In this document: positions 45,380-54,429 of the stretch, piece by piece
How the letters are laid out: every line of letters begins with the position of its first letter
Numbering within the stretch: the stretch's first letter is position 1
Assembly: GCF_014650755.1 (NCBI RefSeq)
Contig: NZ_BMVO01000001.1
Location: forward strand, 496,001 to 560,000
DNA from: Streptomyces chryseus
GTDB taxonomy: Bacteria; Actinomycetota; Actinomycetes; Streptomycetales; Streptomycetaceae
Reading direction: 5' to 3'
Length of the DNA: 64,000 nucleotides
The notes under the pieces: generated by a model
What the model was told of the DNA's origin: nothing
What the model saw: the letters and a program-made list of their open reading frames with translations, nothing else
Database searches by the model: none
Program-made: the position numbers and the translations under genes

Positions 45380-46411
45380 TTACGCCCGGGGCCGCGCCGG
45401 AGCCGTCGAGTCGCGCACGACCAGTTCCGGCTGGAACACGTACTCCGTGCGCTGGACCGGGCTGCCGCCCAGCTCCTCCAGCAGCGCGCCGACCGCGGCG
45501 GTCGCCATCGCCTGCACCGGCTGGCGCACGGTGGTCAGGGGCGGGTTGGTGAAGGCGATCAGCTGGGAGTCGTCGAAGCCCACCACCGACAGGTCGTCCG
45601 GGACCTCCAGGCCGCGCTCGCGCGCGGCCCGCACCACGCCGAGCGCCATCATGTCGCTGCCGCAGACGATGCCCGTGCACCCCTTGTCGAGCAGCGCGCC
45701 GGCCGCGACCTGGCCGCCCTCGACGCTGAACAGGGTGTGCTGGACGAGGAGTTCTGCCTCGCCCGCGGTCATGCGCAGCGTGCTGCCGAGCGCGTCGACG
45801 AAGCCCTCCCGCTTGCGGCGCGACGGGACGTACCGCTGCGGGCCGACCGCGAGGCCGATCCGCTCGTGGCCGAGTTCGGCGAGGTGACCGACGGCCATCC
45901 GCATCGCCGCGTGGTCGTCCGGTGAGACGAACGGCGCGCTGATCGCCTCGTTGTAGCCGTTGATGAGGACGAACGGGACCCCGCGCGCCGCCAGGTCGGC
46001 GTACCGCGCGGGGTCGGTCGAGAGGTCGGCGTGCAGCCCGGAGAGGAAGACGATGCCGCCCACCCCGCGCTCCACCAGCTGTTCGACGAGTTCGTCCTCG
46101 GTCACTCCGCCCGGCAGCTGGGTGCAGAGCACCGGCGTGTAGCCGTGCGCCGCCAGGACCTGCTCGACGACCTGGGCGAACGCCGGGAAGATCGGGTTGG
46201 TCAGCTCCGGCGTCACCAGGCCGATCAGGCCCGCGCTGCGCCGCCGCAGCCGTACGGGGCGTTCGTACCCGAGGACGTCGAGCGCCGCGAGCACCCGCTG
46301 GCGCGTGGTGTCCGCGACGCCCGGCTTGCCGTTCAGCACCCGGCTCACGGTGGCCTCACTGACGGAGGCGTGCTCCGCGATGTGCGCCAGCCGCGGCGCG
46401 GGGACGGTCAC
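45380..46411 (-). CDS. LacI-family regulator closing the mal operon (MalR paralogue)
   Basis: The 343-residue protein has a LacI helix-turn-helix (LAHIAEHASVSEATVSRVLN) and hinge (LAALDVLGYERPVRLRRRSA). A periplasmic-binding-like domain follows (LVTPELTNPIFPAFAQVVEQ, GCTGIVCGSDMMALGVVRAA, VVGFDDSQLIAFTNPPLTTV). It is clearly a paralogue of the protein at 53335-54354, with long identical stretches in the DNA-binding part, so both may read the same sites. The GTG at 46411 overlaps the stop of the alpha-glucosidase gene as GTGA, showing translational coupling at the end of the malE-malF-malG-glucosidase operon. Upstream GTGs at 46420 and 46423 are less likely. Maltose or maltotriose is the expected inducer. 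Confidence 0.9.
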   Translation of the reverse strand: MTVPAPRLAHIAEHASVSEATVSRVLNGKPGVADTTRQRVLAALDVLGYERPVRLRRRSAGLIGLVTPELTNPIFPAFAQVVEQVLAAHGYTPVLCTQLPGGVTEDELVEQLVERGVGGIVFLSGLHADLSTDPARYADLAARGVPFVLINGYNEAISAPFVSPDDHAAMRMAVGHLAELGHERIGLAVGPQRYVPSRRKREGFVDALGSTLRMTAGEAELLVQHTLFSVEGGQVAAGALLDKGCTGIVCGSDMMALGVVRAARERGLEVPDDLSVVGFDDSQLIAFTNPPLTTVRQPVQAMATAAVGALLEELGGSPVQRTEYVFQPELVVRDSTAPARPRA

Positions 46412-48087
46412 ACCGTCCACCACACCGTGGTGTCGGCGGGCAGATCGAAGTCGCCCTCGTCGTACGCGACTTCGCCGCTGGCCAGCAGCACGCGGCCGGG
46501 CGCGGGGACGCGGATCGCCGCACCCGTGGTGTTGACCGTGCAGACGAAGCCCTCGCGGGCGAAGGCCACCACGCCCTGCGGCGCGTCCAGCCACGCCACC
46601 TCGGTGCCCGCGCCGAGACCGGGGTGGTCGCGGCGTACGGCGAGCGCGGACCGGTAGAGCTCCAGGGTCGAGCCCGGGTCGCCGCTCTGCGTCTCGACGC
46701 TCAGCTCGCCCCAGCCGGCCGGCTGCGGCAGCCAGCTGCCGCCCGCGCCGAAGCCGTGGGACGGCCCGGTGGCCGTCCACGGGATCGGCACCCGGCACCC
46801 GTCACGGAAGCCGTCCTGGCCCTCCGCGCGGAAGAAGGACGGGTCCTGGCGGGCCTCGTCGGGCAGGTCGGTGACGTCCGGCAGCCCGAGCTCCTCGCCC
46901 TGGTAGACGTACGCCGAACCGGGCAGCGCCAGCATCAGCAGCGTCGCCGCGCGGGCCCGGCGCAGGCCGAGTTCGCGGTCGCCCGGGGTGCGGATCTGGG
47001 TGCCGAGACCGGGCGGGTTGGCGAACCGGGTCGCGTGCCGGGTCACATCGTGGTTGGACAGCACCCAGGTCGCGGGCGCGCCGACGGGCCGCATCGCGGC
47101 CAGCGACACGTCGATGACCTCGCGCAGCGCGGCGGCGTCCCACTCCGTACCGAGGTACTGGAAGTTGAACGCCTGGTGCAGCTCGTCGGGGCGCACGTAG
47201 TTGGCCGTGCGCTCCACCGTCGGCGTCCACGCCTCGGCCACGCCGATGCGCTCGCCCGGGTACTCGTCGAGGATGCGCCGCCAGGAGCGGTAGATCTCGT
47301 GCACGCCGTCCTGGTCGAAGAAGGGCATGACGTCGTTGCCGAGCAGCTTCAGCTGGTCGTGGCTGCCGAGGTCCGGCAGTCCTTCGGCCTTGACCAGGCC
47401 GTGCGCCACGTCGATGCGGAAGCCGTCGACGCCCATGTCGAGCCAGAAGCGCAGGATGGAGCGGAACTCGTCGGCGACGGCCGGGTGCTCCCAGTTGAAG
47501 TCGGGCTGCTCGGGCGCGAACAGGTGCAGGTACCAGTCGCCGGGCGTGCCGTCCGGGTTCGCCGTACGGGTCCAGGCGGGCCCGCCGAAGATGGACTCCC
47601 AGTCGTTCGGCGGGAGTTCGCCGTCGTCGCCCTTGCCCGGCCGGAAGTGGTAGCGCTCGCGCAGAGCGGAGCCGGGGCCCTCCTTGAGGGCGCGCTTGAA
47701 CCACTCGTGCTGGTCGGAGGAGTGGTTGGGCACCAGGTCGACGATGATCCGCAGGCCCAGGTCGTGGGCGTCGCGGATCAGGGCGTCGGCGTCGAGCAGG
47801 GTGCCGAACATGGGGTCGATGGCCCGGTAGTCGGCGACGTCGTAGCCGGCGTCGGCCTGCGGCGAGGCGTAGAAGGGGCTGAGCCAGACAGCGTCGACGC
47901 CGAGGTCCCGCAGGTACGGCAGGCGGCGGCGTACTCCTTCGAGATCGCCCATGCCGTCGCCGTTGCCGTCGGCGAAGCTGCGCGGATAGACCTGGTAGAT
48001 CACCGCGTCGCGCCACCAGCCGGTGCGCTCGTTGCCGAAGGCGGCGGCACTGGTGGGGGCGGTGGGAGCAGCGAGGTGCTGGGTCAT
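46408..48087 (-). CDS. Cytoplasmic GH13 alpha-glucosidase (AglA type)
   Basis: The 559-residue enzyme is an intracellular GH13_30-like alpha-glucosidase that cuts imported maltodextrins. Motifs are RDAVIYQVYPRSFADGNGDG, VDLVPNHSSDQHEWF, DGFRIDVAHGLVKAEGLPD (nucleophile Asp), IGVAEAWTPTVE (acid/base Glu) and WVLSNHDVTRHATRF (stabiliser Asp). No signal peptide is present. I use the ATG at 48087 (MTQHLAAPTAP) because AGGGA precedes it. The ATG at 48105 has no visible site. It lies 83 nt after malG and overlaps the LacI gene by 4 nt. The window holds a second, similar enzyme at 51684-53309, so the glucosidase step is duplicated. Confidence 0.93.
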   Translation of the reverse strand: MTQHLAAPTAPTSAAAFGNERTGWWRDAVIYQVYPRSFADGNGDGMGDLEGVRRRLPYLRDLGVDAVWLSPFYASPQADAGYDVADYRAIDPMFGTLLDADALIRDAHDLGLRIIVDLVPNHSSDQHEWFKRALKEGPGSALRERYHFRPGKGDDGELPPNDWESIFGGPAWTRTANPDGTPGDWYLHLFAPEQPDFNWEHPAVADEFRSILRFWLDMGVDGFRIDVAHGLVKAEGLPDLGSHDQLKLLGNDVMPFFDQDGVHEIYRSWRRILDEYPGERIGVAEAWTPTVERTANYVRPDELHQAFNFQYLGTEWDAAALREVIDVSLAAMRPVGAPATWVLSNHDVTRHATRFANPPGLGTQIRTPGDRELGLRRARAATLLMLALPGSAYVYQGEELGLPDVTDLPDEARQDPSFFRAEGQDGFRDGCRVPIPWTATGPSHGFGAGGSWLPQPAGWGELSVETQSGDPGSTLELYRSALAVRRDHPGLGAGTEVAWLDAPQGVVAFAREGFVCTVNTTGAAIRVPAPGRVLLASGEVAYDEGDFDLPADTTVWWTV

Positions 48088-48170
48088 GTCGTCCCTGGAA
48101 GTCATGGGGTGGGAGCGGCGCCGGGTCCTGGTGCGCGGCCCGGCGCCGCAGACGTGTGCGAGGCGGGCGG

Positions 48171-49073
48171 TCAGCCCTTGACGGCTCCGGCGGAGACACC
48201 GGTCACCAGGTGGCGCTGGGCGAAGAGGAAGACCAGCGCGGCCGGGACGGCGATGAGCACGGAAGCGGCGGCCATCGGCCCCCACTGGGCGCCGTACTGG
48301 TTGACGAACTTCTGGAGGCCGCCCGCGAGGGTCAGGTTCTCGTCGCCGACCATGAAGGCGGAGGCGTACGCCACCTCGCCCCAGGCGGTGACGAAGGAGT
48401 AGAACGCGGTCACCGCGATGCCGGGCTTGGCGAGCGGCAGGATCAGCCGCCAGAAGGTGCCGAACGGGGTGAGGCCGTCGACCTGGCCCGATTCGTCGAT
48501 CTCGCGCGGGATGGTGTCGAAGAAGCCCTTCATCATCCAGGCGCAGAACGGCACGGCGATCGTGAGGTACGTGATCACCAGGCCGACCGGCTGGTTGAGC
48601 AGGCCCATGCTCGACATGATGTTGTAGATCGGCACGATCAGGACCGCGACGGGGAACATCTGCGTGATGAGCAGGGTCCACATCAGCCCGCGCTTGCCGG
48701 GGAACCGGAAGCGGCTCACGGCGTAGCCGGTCGTGGCGGCGACGAAGACACCGATGACGGTGGTCAGGCCGGCGACGAGCAGCGAGTTGGCGAACCAGGT
48801 CAGGAACGGGGTGTCGCTCAGGAGGTTCGTGTAGTTGGTGAGCGTCGTGTCCTTGAAGAAGTCGGTGCTGGTCGCGTACGCCGGCGGCTTGAGCGAGGTC
48901 AGCAGGACCCACAGCACGGGGAACACGGCGATCACGGACGCGACGACGAGCGTGGCGTGCAGCCCGACCGAGGCCAGCGGGGAACGCCGGCCGCGCAGCG
49001 GGGCGTTCGTCGTGGCGGGTGCCACGGCGACCTTGCTGCCGGGAGGGACTTGGGCGTCGGTGTAAGTGGTCAC
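48171..49073 (-). CDS. malG: Maltodextrin ABC transporter permease MalG
   Basis: The 300-residue inner-membrane permease has six hydrophobic helices (for example GLHATLVVASVIAVFPVLWV and WFANSLLVAGLTTVIGVFVA). The cytoplasmic EAA-type loop IPREIDESGQVDGLTPFGTF docks the ATPase. MalF and MalG form the channel for maltose and maltodextrins delivered by MalE. The GTG at 49073 overlaps the malF stop (GTGA), so the two permeases are translated in step. No ATPase gene is present in the locus. Streptomyces sugar importers of this kind usually share one MsiK ATPase encoded elsewhere. Confidence 0.93.
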   Translation of the reverse strand: MTTYTDAQVPPGSKVAVAPATTNAPLRGRRSPLASVGLHATLVVASVIAVFPVLWVLLTSLKPPAYATSTDFFKDTTLTNYTNLLSDTPFLTWFANSLLVAGLTTVIGVFVAATTGYAVSRFRFPGKRGLMWTLLITQMFPVAVLIVPIYNIMSSMGLLNQPVGLVITYLTIAVPFCAWMMKGFFDTIPREIDESGQVDGLTPFGTFWRLILPLAKPGIAVTAFYSFVTAWGEVAYASAFMVGDENLTLAGGLQKFVNQYGAQWGPMAAASVLIAVPAALVFLFAQRHLVTGVSAGAVKG

Positions 49074-50080
49074 CAGACATCTCCCTGCTTGCGGAGCACT
49101 CGCCGGTAGACCGCGGCGAAGAGCATCAGGAGGACCAGGATCAGTACGCCCCAGGTGGAGGACTGCGCGAAGTCGCGGGGGCTGATCTCGAAGGAGAACT
49201 TGAACGCCTGGGTGACCAGGATCTGGGTGGCTTCGCCGGGTCCGCCGCGGGTGAGCAGGAAGATCACCGGGAACATGTTGAAGGTCCAGATCGTGCTCAG
49301 CAGGATCACGGTGGCGCTGACGGGCCGCAGGCCGGGCAGCGTGATGTGCCGGAAGCGCTGCCAGGCGTTGGCGCCGTCCATCTCGGCGGCCTCGTACTGG
49401 GCGCTGTCGATGGACTGCAGGCCGCCGAGGAGGGCGACCATCATGAACGGCACGCCGAGCCAGACGTTGACGGCGATGACCGAGATCTTCGCCATCGTCG
49501 GGTCGTTGAGCCACGGCACCGCGTCGATGCCGCCGCCGGCCAGGATCCGGTTCAGGAAGCCGCGGTCCTCGTTGTAGAGGAAGCGCCAGGCGAAGACGGA
49601 GACGAAGCCGGGAATGGCCCACGGCAGGATCAGCATCAGGCGGTAGACCGAGCGGCCCGCGATCCTGCGGTTGAGGATGTTCGCGAGGCCGAGGCCCAGC
49701 AGGAACGTGACGCTGACGCAGGAGACCGTCCACACCAGGGTCCAGCCGAGGGTGCCGAGGAACTGGTCGCCGGTGAGCGCGTCGGCGTAGTTGTCCAGGC
49801 CCACGAATTCGTACGTCGCGGGCATGTGGTTGACGCCGATGCTGCGCTCGACGTTGCGCTCGTTGGCGTCGGTCATCGACAGGTAGATGCCGCGGAACAG
49901 CGGATACCCGATGATCACGCCGATCACGGCGACGACCGGGGCGACCATCGTCCAGGCGTACCAGTGGGTCGAGAGCGCGCGCCGGAACGGGCCCGGCGTT
50001 GTACCAGCACCGCGGCTGGGGCCGCGGGCGACGTCGTCGCCCGCGGCCTTCGCCACCGACTGGCTGGTGTGGACAGCCAT
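49070..50080 (-). CDS. malF: Maltodextrin ABC transporter permease MalF
   Basis: The 336-residue permease starts at an ATG at 50080, with a poly-polar N-terminus (MAVHTSQSVAKAAGDDVARG). It has six helices (TMVAPVVAVIGVIIGYPLFR, TLVWTVSCVSVTFLLGLGLA) and the ATPase-docking EAA motif AAEMDGANAWQRFRHITLPG. It lacks the long periplasmic loop of enterobacterial MalF, as usual in Gram-positives. It lies 19 nt after malE and overlaps malG. Substrate assignment rests on the surrounding glucosidases and on the resemblance of the order to the Streptomyces malEFG operon. Confidence 0.93.
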   Translation of the reverse strand: MAVHTSQSVAKAAGDDVARGPSRGAGTTPGPFRRALSTHWYAWTMVAPVVAVIGVIIGYPLFRGIYLSMTDANERNVERSIGVNHMPATYEFVGLDNYADALTGDQFLGTLGWTLVWTVSCVSVTFLLGLGLANILNRRIAGRSVYRLMLILPWAIPGFVSVFAWRFLYNEDRGFLNRILAGGGIDAVPWLNDPTMAKISVIAVNVWLGVPFMMVALLGGLQSIDSAQYEAAEMDGANAWQRFRHITLPGLRPVSATVILLSTIWTFNMFPVIFLLTRGGPGEATQILVTQAFKFSFEISPRDFAQSSTWGVLILVLLMLFAAVYRRVLRKQGDVW

Positions 50081-50099
50081 CAGTCGGCCTGCCTTCCTG

Positions 50100-51374
50100 T
50101 TACTTCCAGCCCTTGAGGAGCTTGCGGTACTGGTCGCCGGTGGCCTTGGCGCCCTTCTCCGGGGCGGTCTGGCCGGTGAGGACCTTGGTGTACTCGGTCA
50201 CCAGCGGCGCGAAGAGGCTGCCGGTCTCCGGGATCCAGGGGCGCTCGACGGCCTTGTCGACGACCGGCTTGAAGAAGCCGACGATCTGGTTGTCCGAGAC
50301 GCCCGGCTGGGAGTAGACCGAGGTACGGGTGGGGAGCAGGCTCAGCTCCTTGGCGACCAGCGCCTGGCTCTCGGCGGAGGTCATGTACTCGCTGAAGGCG
50401 TACGAGGCGTCCAGGTTCTTGGAGCCCGCGTAGACGGCGAGGTTGTGGCCGCCCTGCGGGGCGCCCTGGCTCTTGCTGCCGGCCGGGACGGTGGTGATGC
50501 CCAGGTTGGCCTTGTCCTTGAACTCCTTGCCGGCGAAGGTGTCGGCGACGGCCCACGGGCCGTTGATCATCATCGCGACCTTGCCGTCCTTGAACGCCGA
50601 CTGCATGTTCTCCCAGCCGTCGGTGGCGTCCGTCTTGGCGGCGCCGGAGTCGACCAGGTCCTTCACGACCTTCAGCGCCTTGACGCCGGGCTCCTGGTCG
50701 ACCGTGACGCTCTTGCTCTTGGCGTCGACCAGGTCGCCGCCCTCGCCGTACAGGAAGGAGAGGAACCAGTACGCGTCGTCGCCGCGGAGGTAGAGGCCGG
50801 TCTTGCCGGTCTTGTCCTTGATCTTCTTCGAGACGGTCTTCAGCTCGGCGATGGTCTTGGGCACCTCGACGCCGGCGTCCTTGAAGATCTTCTCGTTGTA
50901 GAAGAGACCCATGGAGTCGATGACCTGCGGCACCGCGTAGGTCTTGCCCTGGTACTTCGTGCTGGCCGCGGCCTGCGCCAGGAAGTCCTTGCCGTCCTTG
51001 AGGGCGGCGGTGCCGTCCAGCGGGGCGAGGTAGCCGAGGTCCGCGAACTCGGGGGTCCAGGCGACCTCGGAGCGGATCACGTCGGGGGCTCCGGAGCCGG
51101 ACTGGGCGGCGTTCTTGAACTTGTTCTGCGCCTCACCGAACGGAACGTTGACGTACTTGACGTCGACGCCCGGGTGCTTCTTCTCGAAGCCTTCCGCCAG
51201 CTTCTTGAAGACCTTGTCCTCGCTGCCGACGGTGGAGGTGTCCCACCAGGTGACGGTGCCGGACAGCTTGCCCGAAGCCTTCTTGTCACCGGTTTCACCG
51301 CTGTCTCCGCCGCATGCGGTCGCCGCGAGCGCCAGGGTCGCGACCAGGGCGGTGGCCGTTATGCCACGTCGCAT
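50100..51374 (-). CDS. malE: Maltose/maltodextrin-binding lipoprotein MalE
   Basis: The 424-residue solute-binding protein begins MRRGITATALVATLALAATA and has a lipobox-like LAATAC, so it is probably lipidated at Cys21 and held outside the membrane. The mature protein follows the cluster 1 sugar-binding fold: LSGTVTWWDTSTVGSEDKVF, VKYVNVPFGEAQNKFKNAAQ, AVPQVIDSMGLFYNEKIFKD and GKVAMMINGPWAVADTF. It captures maltodextrins for MalFG. It is the first gene of the operon. The regulatory gap upstream has CTTGC-type inverted repeats, consistent with MalR control. The start ATG has a GAAGGAG site. Confidence 0.95.
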   Translation of the reverse strand: MRRGITATALVATLALAATACGGDSGETGDKKASGKLSGTVTWWDTSTVGSEDKVFKKLAEGFEKKHPGVDVKYVNVPFGEAQNKFKNAAQSGSGAPDVIRSEVAWTPEFADLGYLAPLDGTAALKDGKDFLAQAAASTKYQGKTYAVPQVIDSMGLFYNEKIFKDAGVEVPKTIAELKTVSKKIKDKTGKTGLYLRGDDAYWFLSFLYGEGGDLVDAKSKSVTVDQEPGVKALKVVKDLVDSGAAKTDATDGWENMQSAFKDGKVAMMINGPWAVADTFAGKEFKDKANLGITTVPAGSKSQGAPQGGHNLAVYAGSKNLDASYAFSEYMTSAESQALVAKELSLLPTRTSVYSQPGVSDNQIVGFFKPVVDKAVERPWIPETGSLFAPLVTEYTKVLTGQTAPEKGAKATGDQYRKLLKGWK

Positions 51375-51458
51375 CTGAACTCCTTCAACTGCCGAACCGC
51401 TCCGTCGCGGCGCCGGGTCGTCGAGGAACGTAACAAGGATGAAAGAAGTCCGAAAGAG

Positions 51459-51479
51459 CTTGCGAAGATTTTCCGCAAG
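51459..51479. promoter_or_regulatory. MalR-type operator near malE
   Basis: CTTGCG (51459-51464) and CGCAAG (51474-51479) are inverted around the AT-rich spacer AAGATTTTC. The site lies about 85-105 nt upstream of the malE start, in the malE/alpha-glucosidase gap. A TGTTAC-GTTC -10-like element lies between it and malE. Confidence 0.65.
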
Positions 51480-51572
51480 GGCAGCCGATCGTTACATCGG
51501 CGTGTCCTCACGGTTGCCGTCGAACCCCTTGTCAGCGGGCGCGCGCCCGGGTTATCGGGCCTGCCGCCGACC

Positions 51573-51600
51573 CTGCAAGCACTACCGCAAGGACTTGCAG
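51573..51600. promoter_or_regulatory. MalR-type operator near the second alpha-glucosidase gene
   Basis: CTGCAAG (51573-51579) and CTTGCAG (51594-51600) are exact inverted repeats with a 14-nt spacer that itself contains CCGCAAG. A TGTTAC-TTTC -10-like element follows at about 51603-51612. This is the plus-strand counterpart of the malE-side site in the same 308-nt gap. Confidence 0.65.
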
Positions 51601-51683
51601 CCCTGTTACTTTCAAGGTGCGTCCGCGTTGATCTCGTAGTGACCGACCAAGGCCAGGCCCGCCCCGTACGAGAGGGACCTTTC

Positions 51684-53309
51684 ATGACGCAGGAGCTCGC
51701 ACCCACCCGGCCGGCCCCGGAGCGCGGCTGGTGGCGCGACGCCGTCATCTACCAGGTGTACGTGCGCTCCTTCGCCGACAGCGACGGCGACGGCATCGGC
51801 GACCTGCGCGGCATCCGCGAGCGCCTGCCCCACGTGGCGGCGCTGGGCGCCGACGCGCTCTGGCTGACCCCCTTCTACGCCTCGCCCCAGGCCGACGGCG
51901 GCTACGACGTGGCCGACTACCGCACCGTCGACCCGCTGTTCGGCACCCTCGACGACGCCGCCGAACTGATCAACGCCGCCCACGACCTGGGCCTGCGGGT
52001 GATCGTCGACATCGTCCCGAACCACACCTCCGACCAGCACGCCTGGTTCCGGGCCGCCCTGGCCGACCGGCAGGGCGGCCCGGCCCGCGACCGCTACCAC
52101 TTCCATCCCGGGCGGGGCGACGCCGGGGAACTGCCGCCGAACGACTGGGAGTCGGTCTTCGGCGGACCCGCCTGGACCCGCACCCCCGACGGCGACTGGT
52201 ACCTGCACCTCTTCGCGCCCCAGCAGCCGGACCTGAACTGGCACAGCCCCGAGGTCCACGAGGAGTTCGAGTCGATCCTGCGCTTCTGGCTGGGCCTGGG
52301 CGTGGACGGCTTCCGCGTCGACGTCGCCCACGGCATGGTCAAGGCGGAGGGCCTGCCCGACATCGGCGCCCGGGAGCAGGCCAAGATGATCGGCTCCCAG
52401 GTGCTGCCCTTCTTCGACCAGGACGGCGTCCACGACATCCACCGCTCCTGGCGCAGGCTGCTGGACTCGTACGACGGCGAGCGCGTCGGCGTCGCCGAGG
52501 CATGGGCCCCCTCCCCCGAGCGCCTGGCCCTGTACGTGCGCCCCGACGAGCTGCACCAGGCGTTCAACTTCCAGTTCCTGAACTGTCCGTGGGACGCGCA
52601 GGCCATGCGCGCGGTGATCCAGACGTCACTCGCCGCGACCGCCCTGGTGGGCGCCCCCACCACCTGGGTCCTGTCCAACCACGACGTGGTCCGCCACCTC
52701 ACCCGTTACGGCGGCGGGGACGAGACCCTGGGGCTGCGCCGGGCCCGCGCCGCCGCGCTGCTGATGCTGGCGCTGCCCGGTTCGGCGTACCTCTACCAGG
52801 GCGAGGAGCTGGGCCTGCCGGAGGTCACCGACCTGCCCGACGAGGTCCGCCAGGACCCGTCCTTCTTCCGCACCGACGGCCAGGACGGCCTGCGCGACGG
52901 ATCGAGGGTCCCGATGCCCTGGTCGGGCGACGTGCCGCCGTACGGCTTCTCGCCCCAGGGCGCCGCCCCGTCCTGGCTGCCGCAGCCCGAGGCCTGGAAA
53001 TCGCTCACGGTCGAGGCCCAGACCGGCGACCCGCACTCCACCCTGGAGCTGTACCGCTCGGCGCTCGCCCTGCGGCGCGAGCTGCCGGGCCTGGGCGACG
53101 GGCCGATGACCTGGGAGCAGCCCCCGGGGGGCTATCCGGACGGGCTGCTCATGTTCAGCCGCCCCGGCTTCGTCTGCACCCTCAACACCACGCCCCGGCC
53201 GGCCGGACTTCCCACCCCCGGGCGTCTGCTGCTGGCCTCCGAGGCGCCCGCCGAGGACGGCGCCATCGTCACCCTCCCGGCCGATTCGTGCGCTTGGTGG
53301 GCAATCTGA
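51684..53309 (+). CDS. Second cytoplasmic GH13 alpha-glucosidase
   Basis: The 541-residue enzyme parallels the protein at 46408-48087 along its whole length: WWRDAVIYQVYVRSFADSDG, VDIVPNHTSDQHAWF, DGFRVDVAHGMVKAEGLPDI with the nucleophile, VGVAEAWAPSPERLALYVRP with the acid/base Glu, and WVLSNHDVVRHLTRYGGG. There is no signal peptide. The ATG at 51684 follows GAGAGGGA. It is divergent from malE and directly upstream of malR. The pair glucosidase plus LacI thus occurs twice around malEFG, which suggests an old duplication of a two-gene unit. A difference in chain-length preference between the two enzymes is possible but not visible. Confidence 0.93.
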   Translation: MTQELAPTRPAPERGWWRDAVIYQVYVRSFADSDGDGIGDLRGIRERLPHVAALGADALWLTPFYASPQADGGYDVADYRTVDPLFGTLDDAAELINAAHDLGLRVIVDIVPNHTSDQHAWFRAALADRQGGPARDRYHFHPGRGDAGELPPNDWESVFGGPAWTRTPDGDWYLHLFAPQQPDLNWHSPEVHEEFESILRFWLGLGVDGFRVDVAHGMVKAEGLPDIGAREQAKMIGSQVLPFFDQDGVHDIHRSWRRLLDSYDGERVGVAEAWAPSPERLALYVRPDELHQAFNFQFLNCPWDAQAMRAVIQTSLAATALVGAPTTWVLSNHDVVRHLTRYGGGDETLGLRRARAAALLMLALPGSAYLYQGEELGLPEVTDLPDEVRQDPSFFRTDGQDGLRDGSRVPMPWSGDVPPYGFSPQGAAPSWLPQPEAWKSLTVEAQTGDPHSTLELYRSALALRRELPGLGDGPMTWEQPPGGYPDGLLMFSRPGFVCTLNTTPRPAGLPTPGRLLLASEAPAEDGAIVTLPADSCAWWAI

Positions 53310-53334
53310 CATGCGCCCGGTACAGTCCACTCCC

Positions 53335-54354
53335 ATGACCGCACGGCTTGCCGACATCGCAGCCCAGGCGGGGGTCAGTGAAGCGACGGTCAGCCGCGTA
53401 CTCAACGGCAAGCCCGGGGTAGCCGCGGCCACCCGCGAATCCGTACTTGCCGCGCTCGACGTCCTCGGATACGAGCGCCCCGTGCGCCTGCGCCGGCGCA
53501 GCGCGGGACTGGTCGGCCTCATAACCCCCGAGCTCGAGAACCCGATCTTCCCGGCCCTGGCCCAGGTCATCGGCCAGGGTCTGACGCGTCAGGGATACAC
53601 CCCGGTCCTCGCGACCCAGACCCCCGGCGGCTCCACCGAGGACGAGCTCACCGAGATGCTCGTGGACCGCGGGGTCTCCGGCATCATCTTCGTCTCCGGG
53701 CTCCACGCGGACACCACGGCGGACATGCAGCGCTACGAGCAGCTGCGCGCCCAGGGTGTCCCCTTCGTCCTGGTCAACGGCTTCTCGCCGAAGGTCCAGG
53801 CGCCCTTCATCTCCCCCGACGACCGCGCCGCGATGCGGCTCGCGGTCACGCACCTGGCGTCGCTGGGCCACACCGGTATCGGCCTGGCCGTCGGCCCGAA
53901 GCGGTTCGTTCCCGTACTCCGCAAGATCGAGGGCTTCCGCGCCGCGATGCAGGAGCGGCTCGGCCTCGGCCCCGAGCAGGCGGAGGAGCTGATCCAGCAC
54001 TCGCTCTACACGCTGGAAGGCGGCCAGGCCGCCGCCTCGGCCCTGATCGAGCGGGGATGCACGGCGATCGTGTGCGCCAGCGACATGATGGCGCTCGGGG
54101 CGATCCGCGCCGCCCGCCGCCTGGGTCTCGACGTACCGCGCGACATCTCGGTGGTCGGCTTCGACGATTCGCCTCTCATAGCGTTCACGGACCCTCCCCT
54201 GACGACCATCAGGCAGCCGGTGACGGCGATGGGGCAGGCCGCCGTCCGTACGCTCCTCGAAGAGGTCGGCGGCACACCGGCACCGCACAGCGAGTTCGTC
54301 TTCATGCCCGAGCTGGTAGTACGCGGTTCAACCGCATCGGGCCCCCGCCCATAG
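53335..54354 (+). CDS. malR: LacI-family repressor MalR
   Basis: The 339-residue protein starts MTARLADIAAQAGVSEATVS, the LacI helix-turn-helix, followed by the hinge ALDVLGYERPVRLRRRSA. The effector domain contains LITPELENPIFPALAQVIGQ, GCTAIVCASDMMALGAIRAA and VVGFDDSPLIAFTDPPLTTI. In Streptomyces, MalR represses malEFG and is released by maltose or maltotriose. The ATG at 53335 is preferred over the ATG at 53311, because a -10-like TACAGT lies just before it at about 53321-53326, suggesting a separate weak promoter with a very short leader. The protein is highly similar to the LacI paralogue at 45380-46411. Confidence 0.92.
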   Translation: MTARLADIAAQAGVSEATVSRVLNGKPGVAAATRESVLAALDVLGYERPVRLRRRSAGLVGLITPELENPIFPALAQVIGQGLTRQGYTPVLATQTPGGSTEDELTEMLVDRGVSGIIFVSGLHADTTADMQRYEQLRAQGVPFVLVNGFSPKVQAPFISPDDRAAMRLAVTHLASLGHTGIGLAVGPKRFVPVLRKIEGFRAAMQERLGLGPEQAEELIQHSLYTLEGGQAAASALIERGCTAIVCASDMMALGAIRAARRLGLDVPRDISVVGFDDSPLIAFTDPPLTTIRQPVTAMGQAAVRTLLEEVGGTPAPHSEFVFMPELVVRGSTASGPRP

Positions 54355-54429
54355 CGCGCAGCACGTGCATGCGTCACCCGACCGGAGGATGATCGGAAGG
54401 GTGGTGCTCATCTGGCAGACTCTCTCCCC

